A stretch of DNA of 64,000 nt. Origin: Cycas panzhihuaensis (taxonomy: Eukaryota > Cycadophyta). The notes under the pieces were generated by a model. The model did not search any database. It was not told the DNA's origin and saw only the letters and a program-made list of their open reading frames with translations. Location of the stretch: NCBI GenBank assembly GCA_023213395.1, contig CM041465.1:56179741-56243740 (forward strand), in the 5' to 3' direction. A program made the position numbers and the translations under genes. Shown piece after piece: positions 1 to 11,199 of the stretch (position 1 is the stretch's first letter; each line of letters opens with the position of its first letter).

Positions 1-2488
1 AAGAATATGTTGTGATAACTAAACTAGGCAACAAGGACCTCACCTCGTAGGGCGTCTGCCGGGAGTGCATTCGGATCGCAGGTGCTGGTTGCTTCTGTGT
101 AGTCAGGCAAAGCAAGGCCTTCCTACCCCTGATGGCGGAATGAGAGAGAACGCCATACCGCATCTTCTCAAGGCAATGAGAAGGCAACGAATTGAAGGGC
201 AACTAACTAATGTGCAAGCAAATGCAAAAAAAAAAGGGCGCAATGAGGGCAACTCGAATGCAACGCGAGCAAACTAACTACACTAGCTAAAGCAAGAAAT
301 AATGTAAAAATGAACGTACTTTTCTTTTTCCCTTTATAACCTTTTACAATTTCCTAACTACTCAGGCAAATATATGAAAGGTGACAATGTAAAAGGGGTA
401 CGTGGGAAACAAGGAGAATACCTGGATCTGGTGCTTGAATGGAGTGTTGCTCGTCTCTCTAAGTCTCGCTCCTTTCTACTGCGTTTGTCGTGCATGCGAT
501 GTCGATCGGTGGTAGTTGCCGGAAGTGATAGAAGAGGGGTTTACTTACCTCCCCTTAAGCATGCGAAAGCAAATAAACGGAAAGAAACGAAAAGCTTGAA
601 ACCAAAAAAGAAATGCACTACGCGGGGAAACTAACCTGCAATAGGTTCGTTCCACGTGTCGCTTCACCAATGTGCAGTCCTGCAAACGAGTGAGAAGAAC
701 ACCTTCCTCTCGGAAGAGAGGCCGCGAAATATACCAAAATATATATATACTAAAATCAAATTGGACTAAAATCTATGCTAAGCATCGAAATATAACCAAA
801 TGAAATAGCAACATGCAAGAAATACTCTCACCACCATACATCACGAAGACACTCGAAAGGAAAAGGGGTATAGCCTCGGGATGACTAATCCACCCACGGG
901 AGACCACCACGGAACTCGGGAAGGAAAAACTAATTGGCAACTAAATAGTGAGGCAACAAACCGTAACAAGGAAAAGAATAACAGAAAAAACTGAGGCTTA
1001 GGTGGGGCCTAACACTAACAGGTGAGACTTCTGGCAATGACGTAGTGACCGGTTGCCTATGTTAACTTGAATACTCCAACTAAATTCCCTAAACTCCCTT
1101 AGCTCGTTCCCTAAGAAAGCGTTGATGGCAAAGGGAAAGAGGACAAGGGACGAAACCCTTGGGGAGAAGGACAGCAATGGGGGACGGAACCCCGCCTACC
1201 TCCCTCAAATCCTCGCATGTTACTCATTTGCACCGGCTAACCAAGGAAGGGGTAAAAGAGATGGTTTAAGGAAAACAGAGAGGCCCCAAAGAAACAACGA
1301 GAGGGTATTACTAATTTAGTGCAACACTATGAGGAAAACTAGCTAACTAGGATTTCATTCATTAACAGACAAAAGAAATAGGAACAAAATGAATTGTAAG
1401 TAAAAACAAGAAGTACCTTGTAGGAAGAAGATCAAGCATGAACTTTGCTGCTAGGAAACAGCAGCAATAACCAACGTATGAGGACTGATCATGACAGGTT
1501 CTTGCAAGAGTGTAAATAAGGAAAACTCCTTGCAAACTTGGAGCCTTGGAAGTAGGCTCTTTGGGGAAGCTTTTGGGTGAAAATGTCTTTACAACCTTGA
1601 GCACCTGCAAAGAGGGATGAGGCTTGCTGTGGAGAGCTATAGGGGGCAGCAATGGCCCTGCAAGTCCAGCTGGTAGCAATCCTTTTCTCCTTGGTCAAGT
1701 TGCTGTGTATGTGGATTGTCTTTCTCTGTGTGTTTTCTTGTTGAAAAGTCAGAAATTTTCCCAAAAGATTTGAAAAATGGCCAAAAGATCTGAAAAATGG
1801 GGAGCAAAATCCCCTTTATCCCCTTATTCACAGCAGGTGAACGTTGGGGATGTCAGGGCGACTCGAATCAATCAATGCCACGTGGCAGTTCCGCAAAAAA
1901 AATGGAAACTGTCGCGTAGTTCTCTTTTTTAAATTTCAAACAGTCGTATCGCGGTAAACTATGCGGCATGAAAAGCTATGATCGCTAAGTTCTGATGTCG
2001 GACTAGAAACAAAAAAAGAGAAAAATGAGCAGAAACATTAGGTTTTGAAGTAAAAACCAAGGCTACACATAAGCTGGAGCAGCTCGGGGAATGCCCAGGT
2101 AATGGGCAGGTACCCAAAATAATGAAAAGAGTCCTAACTAATGATTAAATCAAGCTCAGGAAGGACTGCAACGTAAACAACATGTTATAGCAGGAGCAAA
2201 CATGACTGACCGAAACATCCCGGGAGACCGTGGAGACAACGTGGGTGGCTGTGCACCATACGGGGTGTAGCATTCGCTGAGGAATGCCCCCGCTGTGAGT
2301 CGTTATAGGGCGATGGTGTCTAAGCACATGCATTATGAGCAAGTAGAAAAGTAATGCGTGCAGGCAGACATATGTCAAGCAACCTACTCTAAATAACCTC
2401 AATCAAGCATGGGCAAGAAAAGGTAAGAAAGTATACCTGAATAAACCTGCGTCGATGCGTCTCGAGTCCATTCCTAGTAGGTGAAACA
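1..2488 (-). repeat. 3' LTR of Tat copy 1 (truncated by window start)
   Basis: Direct repeat of 13977-16531. Position 1 aligns with 14026. The inner edge is at GTGAAACA (2481-2488), where the right LTR reads GTTGGGAAACA. No gene is present: the open frames in it are chance frames with no family resemblance. It carries the paired 12-mer at 1147-1158 and 1181-1192, and a variable block near 1941-2003. Confidence 0.92.
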
Positions 2489-2564
2489 CGCCTTGGCGTG
2501 AGCCTCATTGCTCGGAAGCGTAACGTGATGGTGAATGCCGACAATCAAAGATAAGAGTAGCACA

Positions 2565-2567
<3 letters not shown>

Positions 2568-2624
<57 letters not shown>
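2568..2624. repeat. (TA)n microsatellite between 3' LTR and aRNH, copy 1
   Basis: About 57 bases of uninterrupted TA. The same tract occurs at the equivalent place in copy 2 (29981-30031), so it belongs to the element and did not arise independently. Confidence 0.97.
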
Positions 2625-2626
<2 letters not shown>

Positions 2627-2888
2627 CAATAAAGAGCAGCACGTGGACCAAGGGCGTAGGCGAATGTCGTGGCGAAACGCGTGGACGAGGGAGACGGAGA
2701 CGAGGACGACGTAGGGGTTGCCTACGCGTCATCTAAACATCGACCTGTAAATGAAATAATCAAGCAAAAGGGGATGCCCCCATTGCCGAAGCACAACGTA
2801 AAGTAGGAGGGCATCCAACAAATAGAGCAAACACATCTAACTAATAGCAACCAGAGACTTGGGCACGGGCTGGCCAGGCAAGCCTCAT

Positions 2889-3304
2889 GGGCGGTTATCT
2901 AGAAGAGGGAGGTGACGCTCAAGGATGAGGCGGACGAGGCTGTCGGCCTCAGCATTGAGGTGCCTAGGGATATGCTAAATATCCACAGACGAGAAACAAG
3001 CTAGAAGAGACCTGACAGCAGATGTGAGGGTTCTCAGATGAGGGCATCGCACCTGGTAGACCTGGGTGAGATGGGACACCATGACCTGAGAATCGCAAAA
3101 TAGCACGATGGACCCGCGATGGAAACGGAGAGCATCGGTAAGGGCTTCAATAACGGCCGTGTACTCGACTTCATTATTGGTTGCCTCGGGAAGAAAGACC
3201 CTGGAATGCAAGAAATCGTGTTCGGAGGGGCTGCGAAGAATCCATCTTGGCGGAAGGTGCAGGGTTCTGCGACTTCCACCATCGACAAAAACGAGAAGGG
3301 ACAT
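2889..3304 (-). pseudogene. Archaeal-type RNase H (aRNH), copy 1, broken
   Basis: Second RNase H of the element, expected to degrade the RNA strand during reverse transcription. The frame starts with MSLLVFVDGGS and keeps the catalytic pattern: D in VDGGS, E in NNEVEY and D in CDSQ. The last part (HLNAEAD) lies beyond a stop at about residue 110, where copy 2 reads Gln. On the minus strand this is CAG to TAG. The N-terminal third differs from copy 2 by small frameshifts (RRTLHLPPR in place of RGNLGPSAA). A predicted 3' splice site lies directly before the ATG. Confidence 0.85.
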
Positions 3305-3305
3305 G

Positions 3306-3345
3306 CCTGAATACTAAGCTCTGGTAGCAAACAAATAGCAATGAA
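3306..3345 (-). other. Predicted 3' splice site before aRNH, copy 1
   Basis: Read on the minus strand, a T-rich stretch leads to TAGTATTCAG, then GC and the aRNH ATG (3302-3304). The acceptor AG is at 3307-3308. The same arrangement is kept in copy 2. It would allow aRNH to be expressed from a spliced sense transcript. This is a prediction only. Confidence 0.45.
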
Positions 3346-3831
3346 AGTAAAAGAAAGACTCGAATAGCGGGGAAAAAGGTGGCCGAGAAGGGTAGGACGA
3401 CCTAGCAATGAGGTTACCCGAAAACGAGAGCGAGCAATCCGGCTACTGGTTGAGAGTAGGCGGAGAAAAGACGCCCTAGAGCGCCAAAGGTTGCTTTGGG
3501 AAGCAAAACATGCCCCCGGACGGGGGAGCATTTCCTTTGGGGACCCCAGGGGCGAAAAAGGGCTACGGAAACGAGTCCAAGGTGGCGAAATAAGCCAAAC
3601 GAGTATAAACTCAGGCATGCACGGGTGTAGTGCGAAAAACGATGCAGAAGGGCCCTGGCAAAAGTGCGATAATGAGGCGCCATAAATGCCCTTGTAAGGG
3701 AGGGCAAAAAGGGCATCAATAGAGCACAATGGGCGACAGGGCCAGAAGACAAAGACTACCAGGAAAATAAGACGGTCCCAACGACTGTCGCGAGGTCAGA
3801 AATGGAAGAAATGCCTATCGGGGCCCCCGCC

Positions 3832-3839
3832 TATATAAG
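3832..3839 (+). promoter_or_regulatory. TATA box of the antisense PMD gene, copy 1
   Basis: TATATAAG in a GC-rich surround, 683 bases before the predicted start codon of the plus-strand gene. The equivalent site is TATACAAG in copy 2 (31242-31249) and AATAAAAG in the diverged third element (63840-63847), each followed by the conserved GGATTCATTTT. Conservation of position in three elements supports a real promoter for the strand opposite to gag-pol. Confidence 0.6.
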
Positions 3840-4021
3840 AAAAACGAATGAAATCGGATTCATTTTCACCGGCTCTCGTATGAAACCAGAGCCACTCCCT
3901 TACGACGCAGAGCGCTACCCGACTTCGGAGGCATGCAGGAGACGATCTGACCGTTGGATCTGAGCATAGCGCGAGCCGTTATGGCCAGCGAGACGCGATG
4001 ACGACAGTCAGGCCAGACCCA

Positions 4022-4502
4022 GTGAGTGGATCTCGCAAAACCTACCCCATTTCAAAGTTCAAAGTTTACCACTTTTCAATTAATTTTATGCATTCTTATG
4101 CCCCTTATGGGCAATTGGATGCCTCTCGGAGTCCAAATTGGACCCAGAAAGAGGCGGTGACTTGGGCATTAGGGAGCCCTGGTCCCGGTGGGCCCCACGG
4201 GGGTCCACCACAAAAAATTTTGGGATTTTCAGTGAAACCCCTTTTAGGGGTTGCCGTCATCTGCATGGCCAAGATCGCGGCACCGCGATCTTAGCAGCGG
4301 GATCGCTCCAAGAGATCGATCGCCGCAGGACCCGCGCCAAATTTAGCGGTACAGCTAAATTTGGGGTGGTACGTAGACAGAAAACTAGAAAAAAACCAAA
4401 AGAGGGGCCAAATTTCAAAACTCGAGCAGAAAGTCAGAAAGAAAGCTAGGAGCATAGATGACTGCTAGGAGGCTGACCTTGACTGATTTTTGATGATTGC
4501 AG
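4022..4502 (+). other. Predicted leader intron of the antisense PMD gene, copy 1
   Basis: The donor is CCA then GTGAGT at 4022-4027. The acceptor is a CTGAC branch-like element, a T-rich stretch and TTGCAG ending at 4502. Both ends are kept in copy 2 (CCAGTGAGTGG near 31430; GATCGCAG before the PMD exon). The intron would hold the hairpin cluster. No transcript evidence is available. Confidence 0.4.
4269..4364. other. GC-rich hairpin cluster, copy 1
   Basis: Two strong inverted repeats. In 4269-4294 the arms are CCAAGATCGCGG and CCGCGATCTTAG around CA, with one mismatch. In 4337-4364 there are perfect 11-base arms (CCAAATTTAGC and GCTAAATTTGG) around GGTACA. A smaller GATCG-rich palindrome lies between them. 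They sit between the TATA box and the start codon of the plus-strand gene. Copy 2 keeps the first hairpin in stronger form but lost the right arm of the second. Confidence 0.8.
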
Positions 4503-4514
4503 GCAGTTATCGCG

Positions 4515-6429
4515 ATGGATAACCGTGAGAATGTCGGCATCACAAATCTTGAGCTACATGGAGATGGCGTCCCAAGAGGACAAGGCGACTCTGAAGAGGT
4601 GTGGCCTATACAAGGCCCTCAAGACCCCCCAGTTCGCATCAGACCAGAGGCTTCTGGTTGACATCGTGTTGCACTGGGACAGGAGGAGGCATGTATTTCA
4701 CCTGCCTCAAATAGGTGATGTCACGATTACCCTGTGAGATATCAAAGCGGATTCGGGGTTTCTAGCGGCAGGGAGGCGGTGAGGTTTGAGGCCGCACTAG
4801 CAAGGCGGCCACAGAGGCGGCCCAGTTCCTCACGAGGCCAAGCGGTGGGAGGCGGAGGGAGCCCTCCACTATGCTCATGTCTAGGATTCCTCGAGTGAGG
4901 AAGTGGATAGTACTATGCATTACATTGGGATTTCCGGAAATAAAACTGAGGAGATCCCGGAGGTTGGGTGGATGCGGTGGCCGGTCTGGCCGGCGAAAGG
5001 ATGGATTGGGCTACTCTAGTTGCGGCGAACCTCGTCGCCCAACTAGACACCATCCGGAGATTTGGCAGAGGAGGATTCTCTTACTGACCTGTTGCGATCT
5101 TGGTTCTTTGACCATTTTGGCGGTGGCACCGTGAGGGCCATATCCCATAACAGTGGGCCCAGATGGTCCACGGATGGCGGTTTCACGGACTCAGGGACAG
5201 AGGATCAGGCGCATGTCCGTCGGTCGGTCGATGCAACATCACTCGACCTCCTCACTCTGGCAGACTATACAGTAGAGCCATACAGAGCAGTGAGGTGGGA
5301 GAGTGACGATGGAGCGGGCGGAGCAGGAGCACCCATCGACGACGATGATGACGACGACAGCGACGGCGATAGCGGCAACGACAGTGATGATGGGGGAGAT
5401 GGGGCTAGCCCATCGCGACCTGTAGGAGAGGCAGGTCCATCACGGTTGGCAGGAGGAGCAACAGGACCATCCGGGATGCTAAGGAGGCGAGCCCATCGAG
5501 AGCCGAGGCGAGTAGGGTGCCAAAGACCAGGGGCTGCAGACTACGGATCGTGAGGAGATCCAGAAAGGCGAGGGTCGAGCCAGTCCCTGCTAGGGGCGAG
5601 GTTGAGGCAGAGGAGGTACATGAAGACGAGGTATCTGCAGCTGGCGGAGGGCCAAGAGACGAGGATGTCGCTCGAGCAGAGGAGCCGGCGGCCATGGCAG
5701 GTGAGACCTAATCGTTCCCTTAGTCGTTCGACACCTAGATAGACACTTGATTTCATTTTATTATGGTATGCAGTGAAGATATACACTGACACAGGGCATG
5801 TTGCATTGACAGGTGTAGCAGAGGTCCAGCGACTGGTGGAGGCCATGGTGAGGGAGATGTTCCCTCAGGTCTACGCAGAGGGGCAACCGCCCATCCAAGC
5901 GGAGGATACGCCCAGGTCGGCAGGAGCCCACATGCAGGCGTTCGCCCCATTGGCGAGGGTGAGAGATATCTAGGCTGCAAAGTCCCAGGAACATATGGCA
6001 TTCTGGGGGCAGCTGCAACGATAGCTCGACGCGGCCAGGGGCGAGCGGGACGAGCTGCGTGGACGAGTCCAAGCCTTAGAGGCTTAGGGTGGACCAGGAG
6101 GAGATGCGGGGAGCAGGATCTGCATAGTAGTACTAGAGGAGCGCCTCAAGGCAACAGAGGAGAGGTTCCGGAGTATGGAGGAGGGACTCCGGGGAGAGAG
6201 GGATCGTATCCAGGCTCGATAGGATCAGCTAGTGGCATAGATGGTCTCGAGGTCGAGCAGGAGCCGGACCTACACACACACAATGCGACCGAGACGACCT
6301 CGGGACGAGGGGAGCGAGGCAGGCAGCTCGCGGAGGCCTAGGAGGAGCCTCGGAGGGATGTGGTCCCCAAGAGAGGGATCACACCTGAGACAGGATGGCA
6401 CCTAGGATCGAGGCAGCGGTAGTAGATGA
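4515..6429 (+). pseudogene. Antisense plant mobile domain (PMD) gene of the Tat element, copy 1, broken
   Basis: A gene on the strand opposite to gag-pol. The ATG at 4515 opens MDNRENVG. After a small frameshift the PMD core follows, with RCGLYKALKTPQF, then WDRRRHVFHLPQIGD and TITL, a signature of the plant mobile (aminotransferase-like) domain also found in MAIN-type host proteins. Next come a His/Arg-rich stretch, an acidic linker (run of Asp near 5335-5400), Pro/Ser/Gly-rich sequence, a predicted 73-bp intron (5701-5773) and a charged coiled-coil C-terminus (LEERLKATEERFRSMEEGLR), ending at TGA 6427-6429. Several stops and frameshifts make this copy nonfunctional. In Tat elements extra antisense ORFs are known; PMD function in transposons is unclear. 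It converges with integrase. Confidence 0.75.
5701..5773 (+). other. Predicted 73-bp intron in the antisense PMD gene, copy 1
   Basis: GCAG then GTGAGACC at the 5' end, a T-rich stretch, and TATGCAG at the 3' end. Removal joins the codon G|TG, keeps the frame and removes an in-frame TAA. Copy 2 has an intron of the same length at 33129-33201. Confidence 0.65.
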
Positions 6430-6546
6430 GATGTGTATATATGGTTTTGACGGGAAAGCACGGGCCTCCAGGGGGTCATATGTAGGCTCACATGATTGTA
6501 CCCCCCATGCAAGGATCCTGACTTCCCACATGCATGATGTACCATG

Positions 6547-6552
<6 letters not shown>

Positions 6553-6614
<62 letters not shown>
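6553..6614. repeat. (TA)n microsatellite 3' of the antisense gene, copy 1
   Basis: About 62 bases of TA, between the end of the antisense gene and integrase. It is matched by 33975-34031 in copy 2. Confidence 0.97.
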
Positions 6615-6615
<1 letters not shown>

Positions 6616-6639
6616 GGGGTAATTGGAACCCCATTTTGA

Positions 6640-6790
6640 TATGAAATGGTGTGTATCATGTATGATAGAGATAGCATGTATGATTTACTTTGTAAATGAA
6701 TATTTTTGTATGTTGTAAATGTAAATATGTAAATATGTTTTGTTGTAAGTATTTTGTTGTAATATGCATGTGTTTCCTTGCATGTATGGC
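6640..6790 (+). terminator. Possible 3'-end/poly(A) region of the antisense gene, copy 1
   Basis: AT-rich stretch with repeated TTGTAAATGTAAATATG-like words. Plant polyadenylation regions are typically rich in TTGTAA-type far-upstream elements. It is conserved in copy 2 (34080-34205). The assignment rests on position and composition only. Confidence 0.3.
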
Positions 6791-7152
6791 TATATGTCTA
6801 ACAGGAGCACACACGTCCACCGTAAGCAGAGGTGATCGAGAGATGTGAGGTTAGAAATAAAGCGACATGCACGTCCACGGGGGAGCATAGTGGAATATGC
6901 AAAGGAAACAACAGGCAGGAGAAGGGAGTGACGATACTCCACAGCGTCGTCCTAGTCGGGGAATGCCCAACATGAGGACAAAGGTTCCCGATAGGATACG
7001 GGAACGCGGGTTCCGCGGGAGGAACTGGAAGACAAAGCGAAAATCCATCTTAAATTGTCGTTCTACTCGTGGTTGGGAGGAATGGGAATGATCTAAGATG
7101 GTAGTTTAGGCTCGTTTCAGAGCATGGCGAAGAAAAAGCAGAAAGATCATGC

Positions 7153-8367
7153 CTAAAACTTCTTAAGGAATTTTTCGTTGACCGCTTTCTCAAATTCTAA
7201 GCCTTCCAAGGTGGCGATCCTGTATGCGCCATTATCGAGGCTTTCGAGAATGACGAAGGAGCCTACCCATTTGGGCCCGAATTTAGGCAAGCGATCGTAA
7301 AGGTACTCCAATTTGAGGACGTGGTCCCCAGGGCACAAAGGACGAGCACGAAGACGTTTGTCGTGTGTCCTTTGCAAGCGGGCTTTCGAAGCGAGGTTCA
7401 CTTGATAAGCCGTTAAGCGCCTCTCATCCAGGGCTTCGAGGTCTAGGAGGCGAGCCTAGCGAATAGACTCCTCGTCAATGAGGCCTCGAAGGGAAATCCG
7501 AAGAGAGGGGATCTCCACTTCCAATGGGAGTATCGCCTCGGTTTCGTAGACTAACGAGAATGGGGTCATTCCGGTAGCCGTGCAGATGGAAGTGCGATAA
7601 GCCTATAGGGCAGAAGGGAGTTGGATGTGACAATCCCTTTGAGACTAGGCGACGGTTTTCTTTAAAATGCTGATGAGCGTTTTGTTGAAAGATTCAACTT
7701 GCCTGTTCGCTTGGGGGTAATAAGGGGATGACGTCTAATGCGAGATCTTGAATTTCTCGCACAATTCGTCCATTTCCTTATTACAGGAGGAAGTTCCATT
7801 ATCTGTAATTAGGACATCTGGAATCCCGAAACGACAGATGATATGCTGGTAGACGAAGGTGGCTATCGTCTTGCTAGGCGTAGTGGACAGGGGGATTGTC
7901 TCTGCCCATTTAGTGAAGTATTCGATAGTGGTTAAGATATATTTATATTATGCGGAAGATAGCGGCGATGTAGCCCCAATGAGGTCTAAGCCCCATTGAG
8001 AAAAAGGCCACGGAGACACGATAGGGTGCAACGCCTCGGAAGGTACGTAAGAAACATTGGCGTGCTCCTGACATCGCCGACATCTAAGGGCACAGGCGTG
8101 GGCGTCCTTGAACAAGGACGGCCAGTAATAACCCATGCGGAGGATCCTTTGGGCCATGGATTGGCCCCCAAAGTGGCCCCCACAAATGCCATGGTGGCAT
8201 TTGCGGAGTATTTGGTCTGCTTCATCAGGAGCGACGCAGCGAAGCAGGATCCCATCGAAGGATCTCTTGTACAACACTTCATCCACGAGGAAGTGTTGCC
8301 TAGCAGTGGCGCGGATGCGTGACCTAACCTTGTTACTAGCTTTAGGACGATATTCTTGCTGAGTCAA
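7153..8367 (-). pseudogene. Integrase domain of pol, Tat copy 1, broken
   Basis: DDE integrase that would insert the cDNA. The zinc-binding HHCC region is intact in one frame (about 7948-8367): CHHGICGGHFGG, then GYYWPSLFKDAH and CRRCQEH. The start of the core (QWGLDLIGA) follows and the frame then breaks. The core and C-terminal parts (LRARPLCPGDHVLKLEYLYD, end at 7153) lie in separate frames. Stops within 7400-7940 disrupt the core. It converges with the plus-strand PMD gene. Confidence 0.88.
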
Positions 8368-8370
8368 ATA

Positions 8371-8960
8371 TCACACAATGTCGCCATACCACTCGCTGTC
8401 GGCGAGTGGGTGAGGAGAAACATCTTGGACGGTCATAATAGACTCGTCCGGAAAAGAGTCGTCAACAGGAACACCGCTCGCATTGGGAATGGCAACATTG
8501 GCTAATTGCTCTGCTACTATTATTCCCTTCTTCGACTTCCTGTTAATAACCTGCAAGTCGAACTCTTGAAGCAGGACGGCCCAACGACCTGCCCTACCTG
8601 TCAAGTCCGAACGAGTAAGTAAGTAACGCAAGGGATCGGATTGAACGATCACCTTGGTTGTATTGCCAAACAAGTAATGTCTAAACTCCTTGGTCACATG
8701 GACCAAGGAGAGGCATTCCTTTTCGGCGAGAGGATAGTTTAATTCAGTGGCAACGAGAGTGCGGCTAATGAAATAAATAGCCCTCTCGGTTCCTGAATCG
8801 TCCTCCTCTGCGAGCATTACGCTTAGGGATTCGTCGGTTGCTGAGGTGTACAGAATGAAGGGCCTATCAAAGCGAGGCGCCCGGTGTAGGCGAAACGAGA
8901 GCTTCCTTTAGTCCTACGAAGGCCTTTTCGGTCTTGTCTGACCAAACAAAAGGAGCTCCT
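8371..8960 (-). pseudogene. Native RNase H domain of pol, Tat copy 1
   Basis: Ty3-type RNase H following RT: VWSDKT, then ILYTSATDES, AIYFISRTL, NYPLAEKECLSLV and VQSDPLRYLL. The residue expected to be the first catalytic Asp (TDAS in typical Ty3 elements) is Ser (YTSATDES). Copy 2 has the same change, so it predates both copies. In the Tat lineage a second RNase H (aRNH) is thought to take over. The frame breaks at the N-terminal end. Confidence 0.85.
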
Positions 8961-9055
8961 TTCTTCAATAAGTTCGTAAGAGGCTTGGCGTTTATGGCGA
9001 AGTTTGCCAAGAAACGCCTCAGAAAACCAAGCCTACCTAGAAATGACTTAATTAG

Positions 9056-9724
9056 TCATTGGGTCATAGGCGGTGGCATGTCCAGGATTGCCTTAATTTT
9101 CTTCGGATCAATTTGGATTCCTTGTTGGGACACGAGGAAACCCAAGAGTTTGCCTGAAGTGATGGCAAACACGCATTTCAACGGGTTTAGACTAACATGA
9201 TACTTGCAGCATCTTGTGAAGATGGCGCGCAAGTCGGAGGGATGATGGGCTCTGGTACGCGAAAGGCCTATCATATCGTCCATGAAGACCTCCAACGTAT
9301 TGTTGATGAGGTCGTGAAAGATAAAATGCATGGCTCTTTGATAAGTAGCCCCTGCATTCTTAAGACCAAAGAGTATTGCCTTGTAAGCGAAGGTACCCCA
9401 CGACGTAGTGAAGGCCGTCTTATGGTAGTCTTTAGGAGAAATCTGAATTTGGTTATAGCCGGAGAAGCCGTCCATTAAGGACATTACTTCGAATCCAGTT
9501 GTACATTCAATTATTTGATCAATGAAGGGAAGAGGAAAGTTGTCCTTAAGACAAGTGTTGTTTATGTCACGAAAATCGACACAAATACGAATGGTCTCGT
9601 TCTTCTTAGCAACAGGAACGATATTCGATACCCATTTAGGGTAATCGATGGAAGAAACGAGTCCCACATCTAGAAGCTTCTCAACCTCCATCTTAATAGC
9701 AGCTGAAAGCTTGTGAAGGGACAA
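9056..9724 (-). pseudogene. Reverse transcriptase domain of pol, Tat copy 1
   Basis: Open for 222 codons. It shows VEKLLDVGLVSSIDYPKW, ICVDFRDINN, PLPFIDQII, FGLKNAGATYQRAMHFIF and the active-site motif FMDD (F in place of Y, common in this superfamily), then SGKLLGFLVSQQGI. The frame is lost on both sides, toward protease and toward RNase H, so no polyprotein can be made. Confidence 0.92.
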
Positions 9725-9835
9725 TCGCTTACGCGCCGGGCAAGCGTCAGGAACGGTCGTAAGGTTATGCGTGACGATAGAAGAGTCAATACCCTTCGTA
9801 TCCGAGTAGTCCCACGCGAATACATCGTGGAATTT

Positions 9836-11199
9836 CTAGAACAAGAGGGAGTATTCCCTCACTTCATCAGGAGTACATTCCGCTCCTACCTTGATGACCT
9901 TGTCCAGGGCAAGGACTGTGTCCTGAGTTGCCCCCATGCACATGGCATTCCCCTCCTCGAAATGGAGGGGGGCAAGATCGACCAGAAGAGAGGAAACAGA
10001 AGAAGGGATTGAGTTGGCTAATGTGGACCCAATCGCTAAGACCTTCTGGTGGCCAAGCTTGTGGTGACCAGGAGGCAAATTGGGCATAGAACCTGTTAAG
10101 TGCTCCAGCAAAGCCTCATCGTCTTCGAAGTAGTCCACCCCATGGATGACCTAACTTCAAATGGACGAGGCGCGGGATAGCGTGGGAGCGATAGGACCGG
10201 TATGGCACAGGCGCCCATCATCCCCAAGGGACTCTAAAGGAGAGTCAAGGAGAGGTCCCTCATAAAAAGCAAGGGGGAAACTCTCAACATCATCATCTAT
10301 GGGAGGTGATGGGACGGAAGAGCCAGGAACATGATGATCGACATGCACAATGTCATGTGACATGTGAAAATGACTAGGCTCTATAACAAAAGGGGTCCTA
10401 GGAGGAAACCTAGGACTAAGAGGGTGCCCCACACTAGTGCGGAGGAATGAAACTGGGTGAGGACGATCTTCATTTCGCTATGGGACCCGTCATCGTCAAA
10501 CATGGCGAGATACCCATAGCTTCCGACACCAATGGGGGCGAAACGCATCAAATCAGGAGAAGAAGATATAGGATCTTCTTCATGGTAAGAGGAATCGGGG
10601 ATTCCGATGGAGCAGGTGGAGACATGATCGGAAGGGCATTTGTTTCCCTTCGTATGGCCATGGCTCGCCTGAGCAGAAGGCCTAGCTTGTTTGGCGAGCG
10701 ATCGCTCGTGGGAGACGACTTTCATTTGCCCGTTATGGACAAATTTAAGTTGCCCCCAACGGGTGGAACACACGGCTCCCATTTGGTCAAGCCATGGTCA
10801 ACCCAAAAGCAAGTCGTAGTCAACGTCAACATCGAGGACGACGATGTCAGTAACGACAGTCTTGTCCTCGAAAATAAGAGGTATCGAGACAGATCCCAAG
10901 GGAGTCTTCTCACTACCGTCATAACTCTGACAATGCCATGGAATAGATTCCAAGGCGGAGATGCCAAGCTCTTGCATAACGCGCAAGGGCATGGCATTTA
11001 CGGAAAAACCATTGTCCACGACGGTTCTTCGCAACGTGCAATCAGGAGTATCTATGGTAATGGTGAAAATGAAGTTCCATTGGCGTTCACTTCCACTAGA
11101 CGCAGGAAGATCTCTGGGATCGAAAGAGATGACAGGTTTGCAACTTTGGGTTGTGCCCAAGGCGTGAACGGACGTATCATTCAATCCTAGAGCTTCCAA
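9836..11199 (-). pseudogene. Aspartic protease and linker region, Tat copy 1, broken
   Basis: Retropepsin-like region that would cleave the Gag-Pol precursor. Visible parts are TVVDNGFSVNAMPLRVMQEL (catalytic triad position reads DNG rather than DSG/DTG), IVVLDVDVDYDLLLG, and downstream pieces such as WGQLKFVHNGQMKVV and the acidic linker before RT. At least three frameshifts or stops split it. Copy 2 has the same DNG but keeps Ser after it. Confidence 0.8.

Noticed and set aside
65-2402. Several open frames of 60-105 codons within the LTRs (also at 15143-15719, 28181-29817, 42093-43938, 59605-61955)
   Set aside because: They lie in LTR sequence, change frame between copies, and show no family resemblance. 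They are chance frames.
2505-2732. Open frame with a long Ile-Tyr repeat (also 29881-30240 and 33709-34256)
   Set aside because: It is a translation of the (TA)n microsatellite.
3034-3729. Long minus-strand frame overlapping aRNH and its upstream region (also 30723-31280)
   Set aside because: The two copies share it only as a frame through noncoding sequence; the aRNH itself is in another frame, and no motif is seen.
5062-5553. Independent acidic (Asp-rich) protein gene
   Set aside because: It continues the antisense PMD gene and aligns with 32540-33128 of copy 2; not a separate gene.
9056-9724. Endogenous pararetrovirus RT
   Set aside because: LTRs, primer site, integrase and a 5-bp target duplication (copy 2) show an LTR retrotransposon.
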